From contig MU401490.1 in NCBI GenBank assembly GCA_022579005.1, forward strand, positions 124,001 to 188,000: a DNA stretch of 64,000 bases. Reading direction: 5' to 3'. Positions 12,096-25,200 of the stretch are shown here, one piece after another. The notes beneath the pieces were generated by a model that was given only the letters and a program-made list of their open reading frames with translations, did no database searches and had not been told where the DNA came from. The stretch's first letter is position 1. Every line of letters begins with the position of its first letter. The stretch is from Poronia punctata. Taxonomy: Eukaryota > Ascomycota > Sordariomycetes > Xylariales > Xylariaceae. The position numbers and the translations under genes were made by a program.

Positions 12096-14859
12096 ACGAA
12101 GGGGCGTTATATGACTTTTGTTTTTATTTTCGACTCTGAAACGATATCCTTGAAAATGAAGACGCTTGTCTTGCCGGCGTTGGGTGGAAAGGAAGGAGCT
12201 GTCAACAACAAAAGCGTAGAGATTCACATCGTCATGTTGTAGATATGTCTCCTTAGTCCTATAGGGATAAAGAAACAGAAATGATTCTATACAATACTAC
12301 AATTTGTCAACTCCTTCTAACAACAAACCTCCTAATCCTATAGAAGAGGAAAGTCTCGTACTTCTTTCCTTCCTTCCTTCCTTCCTTTATTAACCAGCAA
12401 GAGGTCTATATCTGGGTAATACCCCTATAAGCCTAGATCAAGGACAGTAAGAACGTGACGTTAAGGTAGGTAGGTCATTTATCCATACCTACCTACTCTA
12501 TTTAACAGACCCGAGGGTACAGAATCACGTTTTTTTACTTATTATTACTTATATTCATTACTGCTGAGGTGAGGCAAACAAAAACAAAACCCTGAAAGGA
12601 ATTGGAGTCGGGGACTTTAGGTTAAGGTTAGGTTAAGTAAGTAAGTAAGTACCATGAGACTAAAACCAACTAACCTACTTACCTGTGTACCATATATATA
12701 TATATGTGTGTGTGTCTTTGTGTTTAGTTTATATTCTTTATGTTCCTTACGTACTAGTACTAGTACCCCAGGGTTAATTTTATAATAATGTCCTATGATT
12801 CTAATACTTAAACTAACTAACTAACCTACCTTGTTTTGTTACCTTTTCTAAAAAAAAAAAAAAAAAAAAGATTCTAGGCGTTAGGGGATAAATATCTAGG
12901 TTACAATGTTAAGTAGAGTGAAATAAAGCAGGATAAACCATTTTTGAAAAATAGAAACATATAGAAAAGAAAAAAAGAGAGAAAGAAAGAAAAAAAAAAA
13001 TTAGAACCTTGTTATACTTGTATACAGGGAAAATAGGCAAGAGGGAAAAAGAAAAAAGAATAATAAAACAATAAAAAGAAACTTTAAAAAGTTTGTGTTA
13101 TTATTAGTTAACTAAAGTAGGTAGTTATATATATTTAAAGAGTTAGAGCATAAGTAACTAAATTAATATCTTGTTTTTATTTTCTTATAAGGCTTATTGT
13201 ATTTTTTTACTTTTTTCTTTTCTTTTTTTTTCTTTTTTTTCCTTTTCTTTTTTTATATTTTTTAAAGTAAAAAAATAAAAAAGTAAATAAAGTAGTTAGT
13301 TAATTAATATATATATATATTTCTCTCTTGTTTATAAAAATAAGAAATAAGTAGTAGTTAAATAGAATTTTGCTTTCCTCCTTTTTTTTTTTCTTTTTTT
13401 CTTTCTTATAAATATATATAATCTATTAACCTACTTAACCTTCCTAGACATATTAAAACAGGCTAACAAATATAAGTAACTTGTAAGTACTTATATATAT
13501 ATATAGGTAACTATATATAAACCACAACTAGAATGCCAGGTTGTCCAGTGTATCTAATGTAAACTCAAAAAAAAAAAAAAAAAACCCGATGGCCGTAGTT
13601 AAATACCTGGGTAGAGTTAACAGTAGGTATGTAGATACCTACTTACCTACGTAGTCAATCAACTAGGTATGTTCCTAAATAGAGAGGAAGATGGAACCTT
13701 GAGACAAAAGAGGTTATTTCCTTCCTTTACATACGTCTGATTTAGCTTCGACTGCCCCTGCCATCTTTATTTTATACGCAAGTGGCATTCATGGCAAATA
13801 CCTTAGCGCCACTGCTACAACCAACAGGGCATAACCTGACCTGTCTTGACCATTCGGTACCTACTTACTTAAACCATGGACCTGACTGAAAATATACTAC
13901 AACAACAGAAATGTACAACAAGTTTTGTAAATGATATACAGACAGTTTCACGGCATGATGTCGACAAGCAAACCTTCACTGTAAAGTCGATGGCTTTTTC
14001 GACATGTTTCGGACAAAAATATTACCATGGCGCGATACAAAAATCTACTCGCGCCCAAACCCTGTGCAAAACATATCCGACTATACCGATATCCCAAATG
14101 TGTCCTGATGTCCCAACATCCCAGGGTCCCAACCTAAAAGGGAGGGGAACATCCCGCGTCATCCCCCAACCCCCATTCCCACCTAACAAGTTATCAAGCA
14201 GACAATAAACAAAAAGGATGAAAAACAGATTCACCACCAACAATCAGCCTCCGTCCAAAATCCAAATGGTTATCATTTCAACTCGGACGCCTCAACGGGG
14301 AATAAAACCAGTCCCACCGACCCAGGAAGCTATAGTAAAGATGATTTATGCTGCCAAACCCGCCCAGTCAATGGAGCAAAGAATTGCAATCAAAACATCA
14401 ATATGCTCAGTGCATTGAAACCGCACGAGGAACTGACGAGGTATAACCAACAGAAACCCGGAAAGCAAGGCTGAGTGAAGTTGGGGAATTGTAAACAGAG
14501 TATCCACACTTTAGAACAACAGAGAAAAACAAAAAGGAGGGGAAAGTTTGTCGTAGGACAAATTAACAGAGAGTAGAAGAAATATTAAGAAAGAAAAGAA
14601 AGATAGAGGACGACAAAAAGGCCATGGAACCATATTGTTGCAAACTCCTTCCATGCTGCCGTATTTGTATTTATTGAGACCATCCCCGCCTGCGCCGACA
14701 GCTAAAAAAGCAAAACATGACAGGTGGCAGCTGATCTCAGCGCCCGTGGCCCAGGACAACCCCGTTGACGAGGAGAACCAGCGAAAGGATGGCGATTCAA
14801 CTTCGTAGTCTTCATAGTATGGCATTTCGGAGCCGAGGAGGCAACCAATACAATAAATA
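12096..14859. other. Convergent intergenic region, AT-rich in the middle
   Basis: Between the stop codons of Nug1 and the Rsc7-like gene. It holds both 3' flanks. 12.6-13.6 kb is strongly AT-rich with poly-A/poly-T tracts, TA repeats (around 12690, 13305 and 13495) and a run of CTTC units near 12365-12386. The frames at 13876-14208 and 14218-14418 show no recognisable protein. The sequence is low complexity but retains GG/CC words, so it does not look like the RIP-degraded element at 41-47 kb. Confidence 0.55.
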
Positions 14860-17814
14860 CTAGTTGTGATTAGTAGGCCACCAATTCCCTCCGGCTGCAT
14901 TCTGTGAATTTGACCATGAAGCGTTGTTTGCAGACCCGGGTCCCTGCCCCGGGTTCTGGGGCAAACCAGGGTTTTGTTGTTGCAAGCCCGGGTTTTGCGG
15001 CATGAACTGTCGCGGCGTTTGTTCCGGAGGGTACATGCCTTGTCCTGCTCCGGGATAGCCGTGATTGAGACCCTGCATTCCCGGATACTGCATAGAGCTT
15101 GGCGGCATCTGAGGCGTCCCACCGGCATGGCGTAATTGCGGACCGGGAGATTGTTGCGGATGAGGCGAAGTCTGCGGTTGCGTCGTGTACCCGGTATAAT
15201 GCTGGGGAGCCTGAGGCGTCTGCGGCCCCCACATCGGGTTTGACGAGCCATAGTTGTACGCCGGCGACCCGTGAGACATGCTGCTCGAGCCCGGCTGGAG
15301 CGTTGGCGGCCGTGTCTGTTTCTGGCCTGTTGGCTGGGGCATGGCCCGCATCGGCGCTGCGTTCATTGGCTGCTGGGAATGTGAAGGCTGTGAGTAAGGG
15401 GCCGCCGTCATCATTAACTGGGGACTTTGGTTAGGGAGGATCCCAGTAGAAGAGGCCAGTCCTGAGGGAGCCGGGTGAGGTGACTGGTTAGGCCTCGTAG
15501 TTGGTAGACTAGCCTCGCTGACGACAGGCTGCGAAGTGGACGGCTGTTCGTGCGGTCTCGACCAAAGTGCTTGCAGATACCCATTACGCATCTCCCGACC
15601 CTGGTTGACTGTTCGGTTATATTCGGCGGCCTGATGGGCATGCTGGTGAATCTCGCCCAGAGCGCTTGGCTGAGTCCTGTCCTGGTATGCCGGCCCACTG
15701 ATCTCCTGGCGGGGGCCTCCCTTGATGAAGTTGCTATAGTCCCGGGTCCTAGTGTCATTCAAATCTGATCCAACTGTTATCATCGGCATTCTTGTCGTGT
15801 TTCCCGGCGTTGCCAGCATACCTGGTTGCAATAGGGCTTGCGGTGCTCCACCAAACTGTGGTGTCGACGCGTATACAATCTCGCCGTGGGGTCCACCAGG
15901 AAGGGTCATGGTATTGTTCGCTTCAGCTGCTGCCTCTCTGGCCTTGTTAGCCCCCGGCCTCTTGTCGCCGGCCATGTCCGCCTCTGTAAATCCTTGCTTC
16001 CGCGCCTTTCCTTCCCAGTAGTCATCCCGCACTCTCCTGCCGTTTACTATTACGCGACTTCCAAACTGCCGGAACATGGAGCGAGCCGTGACAATGGCGA
16101 TCTGCCTGGACCGGTATGAGAACGGTAGTATTTCCTGATGGACGAGGTCATCCTTCTCCGTCTGGTTCGCAATGATTTTGAAAAGCGACCTATTCTTATT
16201 GAACAGCAGATATGAATCCCGGTAGCCTAGAACCCTGGCGCATTCGGTAGCTAGCATGAACAACTTGTCGCCTCTATTCGGAACATTGAACACTCGACAA
16301 CGATATTCGCGGCCTCCGAGGAGCTGGCCGTTGGGCAGCACCTTTTTCTCTCCAGCCTCATCTGTCTCGCGTGGAAGATACTCGTCGCCTCCAGGCCCGA
16401 GCTGATCTGTCGTATGGTCGCGAACCGTAGGGAGGGCCTTCAAAGTCGACTTTGTCGGTGTTATCTTCGGGGGAGGCGACGCCTGGGTCTGAGCGTAGCC
16501 CGTCGACCGCGGCGGTAGCGACGCATTTTGCGTTTGCGGTGTGTGTGGTGGCATTAGCTGCGGCATTGTCTGCGGTACTGAATTTGTGTTATGGGTCGGA
16601 TCGGGGTAACGATCAAAGCGTGGCGCTTTCATTAGGCGACCACGTTTTCGCGGATGTCTAGGGTCGTCTACAATACAGCAGTCAGATTAGCGGGCACAAA
16701 AACGGCCAGGGTTCAATGCTACGCGCTCCAGCATGCTTAGCAGTCACTGCTAGTGGTATTGCGACAGTAATGATGGGCGGGTTATGAGTGGCAAGGATAA
16801 TGATAACGACAATAATAATGAAAGTCAAGAGAAGCGACGTAGCAGGACAGAGGGATTCGCGACACGGGCTGGTTACGGGCTGGTTACGCGCTGGGCGCTG
16901 GGCGCTGGGCACAGGTGCACAAGTGAACTAAACAGAGGCTTACCGTCATCTCCGGGGCGTTCAGCGCTCGACTCGTGGAGAATTTCGGGCGAGCGACTCC
17001 GCTTCAGTACTCGGGGTTTTGCTGGGGCCTGGCTTAGTAGTTCTGTGCAGACAGAAAGTTAAGTTAGCATTTATAGCAAACCAGCAACTGATACGTGACC
17101 AGCAACTTAACCGGCAACATGCCGTGACACAACGACTGAACACAGCGACTGACACGGGGGAGAGACACGAAAAACCGAGGAGCACAAAAATAAAAAGAGT
17201 GAACTGTTGCAACCACGGTAACTGCAAACACTAACAAGCCACTAATATAGCAGACCCATTTATCGCAAACCCCAGATGGCGCCCAGATGGATCCTCGAGC
17301 CGTGCTCGACGCAGGCGATATGAAGTGAAAAATAAAGAGTCAAAAGACGCCGATATATATACTTTGTTGCCAATGATCGGTCGCAGCCGTACTTGCGACA
17401 AACGGCTGTATTTCCGGCCGCACTCGTCTCAGAGGCATGTAAGATTGGGAACGATGCTCTCGTCAACCCTCGTCGCGCGCGCCAAAGTAGAGTCGCAACC
17501 CGTGCGCGCACAGCACCAGACAACCAAGCGACAACATAGACTCTGGTTGACGAAGCTATCCCAGTACAATACTTATATGCAATGAGATAAACATAATAAG
17601 ACAAAAAAAAAAAGCAAAAGGGCGATTAAGACAGGGTATCGTAGCATAAAAATAGTAAAAGCCAAAATGGACGACGAGAGGCGGCGCGACATCTGACGTT
17701 TAAATGAAATCACTGATTCAACTCACCTGGATTGAGGGCGGCAGGGTTGATAGTCGCGGGATCGATGGTCGCACCCTCCTCAGCATCGTTACCGTTGGGC
17801 TGGGTGGAATACAT
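14860..17814 (-). CDS. Chromatin-remodelling subunit, Rsc7/Swp82 family
   Basis: Predicted 664-residue nuclear subunit of the RSC/SWI-SNF remodelling complexes (Pfam CRC_subunit, Rsc7/Npl6-Swp82). Exons on the minus strand are 17727-17814, 16944-17042 and 14860-16667, and all phases close. The N-terminus MYSTQPNGNDAEEG is followed by a basic PRHPRKRGR patch. The conserved domain (about residues 174-290) carries REYRCRVFNVPNRGDKLF, LGYRDSYLLFNKNRSL, SYRSRQIAIVTARSMFRQFG and NGRRVRDDYWEGKARKQGF. The remainder, to the C-terminus, is a low-complexity Gln/Pro/Gly/Met tail ending near NWWPTNHN. Introns are 684 and 276 nt, unusually long, and the second contains tandem GGGCTGGTTAC and GCGCTGG units. 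It could correspond to either RSC7 or SWP82, since filamentous fungi often have a single member. Domain assignment is firm and the first exon is good. Confidence 0.9.
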
Positions 17815-18469
17815 TCGGGCGGGCGGGCGACGATGCGATGTTGCACGTCAAGCGTCGTCGTCGGCGGCGGCGGCGGGAAGAGACGTGGAGAACGACGGTG
17901 CCCTGCAGAGCGACGTGTCTTGATATAGTTGGATGGTTAGTCAAACCGCAGGACGAAGTGGTTGAGAATGACGCGCCCGAGCAAGGCAAGGTAGCAGATC
18001 TTGGGAAGGATGGCGAGCAAGGTGGGCTACAAGGTGGATGGGGATAGTGTCGATGAGTGGATAACTGGCCCAGTGGATGAGTGGATTGTAGGCATGTTAA
18101 TGCGCCTCCGTTTGGCTGCCTTGAGTGAGAGGAGAGCAGGAGGGGTGAGAGAGGGGGTAGGGGGTAGACTGAGATGCTAAAAGTAGAGAGGTAACCAGGT
18201 ATTCTACATACAAGACAGACTGACAGGGTTACCTAGAAGGGGGGTGTGGATTCTCGGTTCTTGTGCTCCTTGTGCTCGCGTACATATGTGTAGTGCGGAG
18301 GGGGGCCAACGACTCACGAGTGAGTATAACTTGATGCTGATGTCGATAGGAGTTGTCTGTCAACTACAAAAATGTTTTTCGCCCGTCGAGAAGTCTGAGT
18401 TTTCCAGACTACACTTTACCTCAGCTAATACATTGATGAGTAGCCAGAATAATAAGTGTTGGAGCGTGG

Positions 18470-18515
18470 AAGCGTGAGAGCGTGAGAGCGTAAGAGCGTG
18501 AGAGCGTGAGAGCGA
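18470..18515 (+). repeat. Tandem 8-mer GAGAGCGT
   Basis: Five to six copies of an 8-base unit (GAGAGCGT, one copy with TAAGAGCG). A simple minisatellite in non-coding DNA upstream of the Rsc7-like gene. Confidence 0.85.
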
Positions 18516-19253
18516 GGGAATGGGGGGTAGGTCGGTAGGGATACCTTATACCTTGTAGACTAGAAGCTTAGTAACTCTAGCTGATGAGAAAGTGGGACTG
18601 GCCTGGGAGGCGGAGAAAGGATGGATTCCATAAAGTTGGTTGGACTAGGTAACCCAAGTAAATGACCTCTTGGACTTGCGTACGTTTATACCTTCTAAAA
18701 GACCAAATATACGTAGGTTGCGTGCACTCAGATACTAATGTTGCAAATAACATGACCGTCACGTACCTCCGTCCGAAATATATAGCCCAGGCATGCAAAT
18801 AAAAGCGTGTACGAATCCAAGATAAAATAGTCGTAGAAACCAACCTAATACCTCCTTCGAGCATTCCTGCTTATGGAGAACAAATGCCTATTGTACGATA
18901 TTACTTGTTTTCCTGTACACAAACCCTCAGCGCAGGCGCATACATGATACAACACAGTCGACCAGATTTAGGTTATCCAGATATGTTTTATCTTCAGTTT
19001 ACAGACACAAGAGATGGCCTTTTAAGTTAGTACTCGCTCGATAGGGCATAACGCACGTCGGGCACCCATATCTCGATATTCCCAACAAGACCGGTCATAA
19101 GTACCATGTCCGTATGGTGGGATCTATTGTCGACGTATATCAAGCTCGAGGTCCTATCTAGTTTAATTGTACGTGTACCTCTAGATACGGTGGCATGCAT
19201 AAAATCAGGTAGAGAATCTGAAGATACCTTGAGAAGACTGGACGACATCACTC

Positions 19254-19287
19254 TATGTACTCGTACATATTTCTGTACGAGTACATA
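19254..19287. repeat. Perfect inverted repeat, 14-bp arms
   Basis: Arms TATGTACTCGTACA and TGTACGAGTACATA are exact reverse complements separated by a 6-base loop (TATTTC). Each arm carries the TACTCGTA/TACGAGTA word that recurs across the window. It is neither followed by a T-tract nor next to a gene, so a terminator role is not indicated. Confidence 0.85.
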
Positions 19288-21612
19288 CAAGTGTTGGGAA
19301 ACAGCCGGCCGGGGATGTCAGTTTACACTGTACGGCCTGAAGAAGCACTGCCGCTTTCTCATTGGTAGTTTTGGCGCGGTGTCGAATCAAATATTCTTCC
19401 AACGCTTGCATTCAATCAAAGTAAGAAGTAAGTATATTATGTACCCGTACGAGAATATGCAGAGACCGCTGTTGGTTTGAGTGCTTACGAGTATATGACA
19501 ATATACATTAGATACCAAGCTAAAATACCTGTGTTGGTTTGTTCCGAATCACAACATACTACTGGTAACGTATCAGTGCTGCCATGAGAATGCGGATCGA
19601 TCGAGTGTATCGCGCCGGCTTGATCGTAAAAAGTATCTGGGATGTACGGAGAGCGCGATAGGTTGGAAAAAGTAAACAAATCATTACACTAATCATGCAA
19701 GTGAGCTGAAAAGCTGGGCTCCAAGTGTCATAGGTTAGTCTAGTCTAAAAGTTCAGTGATGGTTATCATGTACGGACGACTATATCCAATTGTATGCATG
19801 TAGGTATCCTAACCTACCTGGATATTTTTGGTTATTCGCTATGCCTAGTCGTCCGCCCTTCCGCTGGCGGAGGCGTCGGGAACATCCAGCAGGGTATGTT
19901 GCCCAAGTGTTCAGGTAAATCCTTTACGCCAAAAGCTGGAACCATGGCTTAGCCTTGACCGTGACTTCCGGCGCTTTATACCCGGCGCAGGTGGACCGGA
20001 CTGTGGTTGATAAGACATCAGGAGCTAACACCATAATCGATATTGATGCTTCCAGGGAATGATATAGTCTGTTGAAAAGGGTAAGGGAGTCCGAAGTTGT
20101 TCTAGTGACCACACAATAGAAAAGAATGACGGCAATGACGATCAGATGAGACGACTTCTCGTAGGTAGACTAGATACTAACGTATTTCCTCCCAAGAGAA
20201 CGGAGACCGAACGAAACCCAAGCGAGGATTCCACTTGACAAGTCAGATTGTCCAAGTAAAGTGGATACCGATGATTCTCTAAATATAGGTACCTATCTAG
20301 TTGATAAAAGGTCATGATGGTAAACAAGAATATACAGATAAAAAGCCTACTTACAGCTGATTGAATAAAGGATTTTGTTTCCTGTTGATCGTGTGTCGGA
20401 ACCCTATCTATTAGCCAAATACGAAGCGTTGAAGTTGTGTGGCCTCAATATATCTCTCCCGGCTACGCGATATAAAATCCCCTCGGTTATCTCCGAACGC
20501 TATCTATCGAAAGCTTAATTACAAGCACTTAAGTGGTCCAAGATAACTTCTTAAAATGCATAGCAGTTCATACATATCTGGTCTTGGTTAGTCACATGTA
20601 TATGAGCCATACCTAATAGGTACTTTACATACCTACGCGAAAGGTAATCGGAGAATGGCAACGCGTAAAAATATTCAGGTCTGCGCGGTTCTTCTTCCTT
20701 GTTATTTCTCAATAATTCACCTTGGCGGATATAGCTACTGGCCCAGTACATATAACTAACTACCCAGCCTAATCAATATGTACGGCCGCCTCAAGTAGGT
20801 ATGCGGTACCTGGGTTATACAGGGCCGTTGTGGGTTAGATTTTAGGTTGGCAGTATGTGACTAGCGGGCACGGGCGGCCGCATGGTTGTACAAGGTTTCT
20901 TTGCCGCACACCCCTCAACTTGTGTGTTTTCTATCTACCGATTGGCATAGGCAAGTTCGAACTCATAAATAGATGATGTTCGCCAGGGATCAACGAGCGA
21001 TCAGGCGCCGGGGGCACGTATGCTAAAGAGGGAAATCAGCGTAGGAGATGTACATGTGAAGACAGATGGGCAGAGATGACGGGGTCACGAGTGGGTGGGT
21101 CAACTACCGAGTAGCATAATGTACCTAGCCAAAGAAGACGGCATAGCTCGTAGGACGGAGGTACAGACTGTTCTTACACGTATAATGACTAATTCTCCGA
21201 TATAAGACATAGAGAGCTAGGTTAACCGTTCATGCTGCCCCATATTGCGCAATCTAAGCATGATTAGTAACAGGCTCTTGTTGCAAATCATCACGCTGTT
21301 GGATAGATACCAAGTACCTACATATGTACAGTACGTTACAACACCAAAAGTAAGGTGGGGAGACTGCAAGGCAAACTCTTGGTCTAACCTACTTGGACAA
21401 GAAGCAGAAAGTGGGCGTTCGACCACAGGCCCTAGGATTACTAGGTCGGTAAAACCTAGGCAGTGTACCATAACGATGCAAAGTGCATATATCCAAGTAC
21501 CCAATACACGATGTGTTGCTACCTGTATCTCTGTCTACCCAAAGAGAGCTTGCAGTAAAATGGGGGACACGCTCAAGAAGACACCATTTTCACTAATGGG
21601 AGGTGCTTAGTA

Positions 21613-21614
<2 letters not shown>

Positions 21615-21643
<29 letters not shown>
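21615..21643 (+). repeat. GA microsatellite
   Basis: About fourteen uninterrupted GA dinucleotides in non-coding DNA. Confidence 0.9.
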
Positions 21644-21647
<4 letters not shown>

Positions 21648-21984
21648 TGATAACTGGCAAGATAGAGTGGGATTAAGGCACTGAGCATATTGGGCATTCA
21701 TTGTAGATATATCTGGTAACAATTGAGGAGCTTGTCTAGCCGCGCTGGCCGCGAGAAGACACGATTACCTCCTAGGGGGCAGCTGAGTATCGAGATGCTG
21801 ACGACTGCAGCCCACAAATACTGACATGCCTTTGTATGATAGACACGATTTGTCTAGCGTAGGTGGACATAAACTGACAATATAATATAATTTATAAAGT
21901 AGGATAAGAGCAGACACCGACGCGGCGCGCTATTCTACTTTGAATAAACAGGCAAAACCACGCGACTTAAGTTTCTCTGTTCAA

Positions 21985-22036
21985 ATGCAATGCGATGCAA
22001 CGCCATGCAACGCGATGCAATGCAATGCGATGCAGA
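21985..22036 (+). repeat. Degenerate ATGCAACGCG tandem
   Basis: Alternating ATGCA and ATGCG/ACGCC pentamers repeated about ten times, giving a 5/10-bp periodic tract. It reads in frame as a Met-Arg-Cys-Asn-Ala type peptide, but nothing around it supports coding. Confidence 0.8.
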
Positions 22037-22204
22037 GCAATTACATAGGTATCCAGTATCGCGACTAACATACTTGCTTGTTCCCGATGGCTCCCAGCAA
22101 TTCATTCTTTACTTTTTCAATACTTGTCCCTCGCTACATATTTGTAAGCGCACACTAGGAGTCCCTATAAGCACCTATATAGATCTTTTTATTTCTCAAT
22201 TCAT

Positions 22205-22254
22205 AGACACTACCTAGACACTACCTAGACACTAGACACTAGACACTAGACACC
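22205..22254 (+). repeat. AGACACT / ACCTAGACACT tandem
   Basis: Copies of AGACACTACCT followed by four copies of AGACACT, the last one altered (AGACACC). A short minisatellite. Confidence 0.85.
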
Positions 22255-25200
22255 AGATAGTCTAGACTTGGTACTATATATAATGGTATACTGTACGTGT
22301 ATAACCATCCCGTTAATTATGTTCTTCTTCAAATATTCTAGAACGTTTTTTACAATATCATGTCACATTTGATATCAAGTGAAACAAGCGGGAATAAGAC
22401 CTATATAGCTCAATACCTACAGAGAGAGCAAGAGATGGTCAAGCCAAGGTTCTAACCTAAGCCACCTATGTATATACACAGCCTCTTGTTTACACATTCT
22501 AGTTTTGCCAATATCATGATGCTATCTTGAAATACACAAACACGGATAGACACCGGAGTTAAAGTACGAGTACGTGTATGCTAGTCTAGAGCCTGAAACA
22601 AGGTGCTAGGTTAGTCTAGTAGTACTGAGCGTTGCGATTGTACATACATGCAGATTGTATTTGCAGCAGTTTCACCACCACGGCATCCACCAGTATTCGG
22701 AAACTACCTAACCTAGTCCTCATTCTTGTCACGCGGCATGCCCACCACTGCAAGATTAGTCCTGAGAGTGGAGCTACGGGTAGATCTGTAAAGATTTCTG
22801 TGCTGCACTGTGAGGGTCGGTGGTTATACGAGTATACCGTAGACTACCTACTACTAACCTAACCTAGCACCCTAATTATCTTGAGCCTTTTGATCTGACA
22901 TCCCCCAATATGAATCGGCCCGTGTAATACGTGTAGAAGGCAGTTATATAAAAGAGGGTAAACTTATGTTTAACCTACGCAGTTTGACATAATACATGTT
23001 AGATTTGCGATCCTGCCCAGATTTCCTCCACCTTCCTCCTGCGTCGTTAAGGTATGGGGTTGATATTGTTAGTCACTGTCCAAGATTCCAAGGAGCTAGG
23101 CCCGCTAGTTTAGAAAGTCTCGGCAGGCCGCTCACGGACGGTCAGTGGACACTTCGAACCATAGAAACTACCCCTCGTATTTGCGTTCTCTTGGCAAAGT
23201 TACGCGTCTATGCGTATCGTAGCACTTTACGTGTATCATGAGGTGCGCCGTGTTGATTGGATAGCGGATAACCATTAGACAGACCGAACTATTCTTCCAA
23301 GATGACTTTTTGTTGTTTTCCAGGACCTAGATGTCGATGTTCACTTCCACCTGGCTGTTACCTACTGGCTAAGATGAAGGCTTTAAGGGGCGTCAGTCTA
23401 ATAGGTACTCGTACGCGAAGGGCGTTGACGCCTAGGTATCCTTCAAAACCTGCCTACCTAAATAATAGCCATTTTCATGTCGAAACAGATACCCAACACC
23501 GCCCTAGATAGGACCGGTGATCGCGTTGTTGCAATAGAAACGCGTTACATAATCTAACCTTCCTAAAGCATTGCCAGCTGTAGCTACCTATTTCTGAGGT
23601 GACGCCAGCCCGGCGAATGGTGCAGTTTCAGCTACGTGTGAGGCAGGTACCTATAGGCTATAGGCTATTAGTTCCGGTGTTGTCGGCGCGGGTGCGTAAT
23701 GATCTAGGTCGGTTCCTGCCCTGTCCAGCCACAAGAGTTGCGTCAGTTTACGTACATGTCACCGTACCTTACCCTGACTTTTATATGCCTCCAATATCCG
23801 AAACATAAACCCAGGTTAGGTACGTTATCTTGATAAGTACCTAAGCTACATACCAAACCTATGTACTCGTATGTAAGGTAGGTAGTATTATAAAGACAAC
23901 AGGGTAAAACAACATGTTTTGTCAAATGGTAAAAGGGTTCAACGCAACCATGTCTAGCACTCCCGGCGTTCAACGCGTACATCCCTATACCCACCGAACC
24001 CCACCGACCAACCGTCGTTTCTTAGTCATCTGGGGAAATGGCCGGCCCTTGAGTATGGGGTAGCGCGTTTCAATGAAGTGGGCGTTTTTGAAGGGGCTTA
24101 CGTCTTTAAACCTACTAGTCAAGCAAGCGCTACCTACAAAGCAACTGCCGAATTAAAACTCGGATACACCACGGTTGCTGTTGCTTTTCCAGATATTCGA
24201 TATTTTACCATTGCCAGACAGTAGATAAATTGCCTACTAGTTCGCACACAGGACTTCTTTGCATTACCTTATCAAGCTATAGGTATTTACCTGTGTATAA
24301 GGTTAAAGTACCTATGTATATGGGAGTCTTCTCCTTAAAGCCACACCCTGGCTTTCTACCGGCCAGAGGTTGAGTCATAACAACACCGACAAACACTTGT
24401 CATCCGTTGTTCGGCCCGAGTTTCTTTCCATCTCACCCGGGGCGTCTTGGCCCTATCTGAGTGGAAATTCTGAACCTCGTCTTGTTCTAGGGGTAGCGTC
24501 GACTACGTTATCCGGCGCCCGTCCAATATGGTCCCGGTGGCATCGTGCCGCCCCGCTTGACGACCCTGATTATCCCACCTGACCTGTTCGATGACCTCAC
24601 CTACAATAAGACCGCTAGGGTAGACATCGTCTTCGGCCATATCGTATGTCGCGGGCCTAATACCTTACAGTACCTTCCCAGGTGGGAAAGTCTTTTAAGT
24701 GCAATGATTGCTTTCACAAGTGCTTACCGCTCCCGTTGCTCGCTTCCCGCTTACATATATTTCGTGTTTTAGCGTGGTGAATAGCTTAAGTCGAACGCTT
24801 ATGCCTCTTTCCAGTGTTCCGTTTATTTCCACTGCTGACCAGTCTCAAACTCCAGTCTAATGGTCGTACCATGGATTTGATACTAGCACTTCGGCCGGTG
24901 CTGGGTTGGTGCATATGCCCATAGAGTTTTAACTGGACCAGTGCTGGCCTAGTATGTCATATATGTCTTGTAAGTTCACCAGCTGATCTCCGTAAGATCC
25001 TATTGTTGGACTAGAGCTTGTCTGCTCGATCAGCGTCCGACCGAGTTCAACCCTAAGGCTACATGATGCTACACACATAACGGTGCGAAACCATCACGCA
25101 CGTTGATAACAACTGCTGGAAGCCATTCCAAACCGCGTGAGTTATACACATATTCCCGCTCTTACAGACTAGGTAGTCACTTGGTTGTAGTTCTCTCATG

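Noticed and set aside
14511..15251. 246-codon minus-strand frame overlapping the end of the Rsc7-like gene
   Set aside because: It is an alternative frame of the low-complexity Gln/Pro/Gly tail, has no domain, and the Rsc7-like frame explains the sequence.
21985..22254. Possible CRISPR-like array from regular short repeats
   Set aside because: Contiguous simple tandem repeats without spacers, in a eukaryotic genome.
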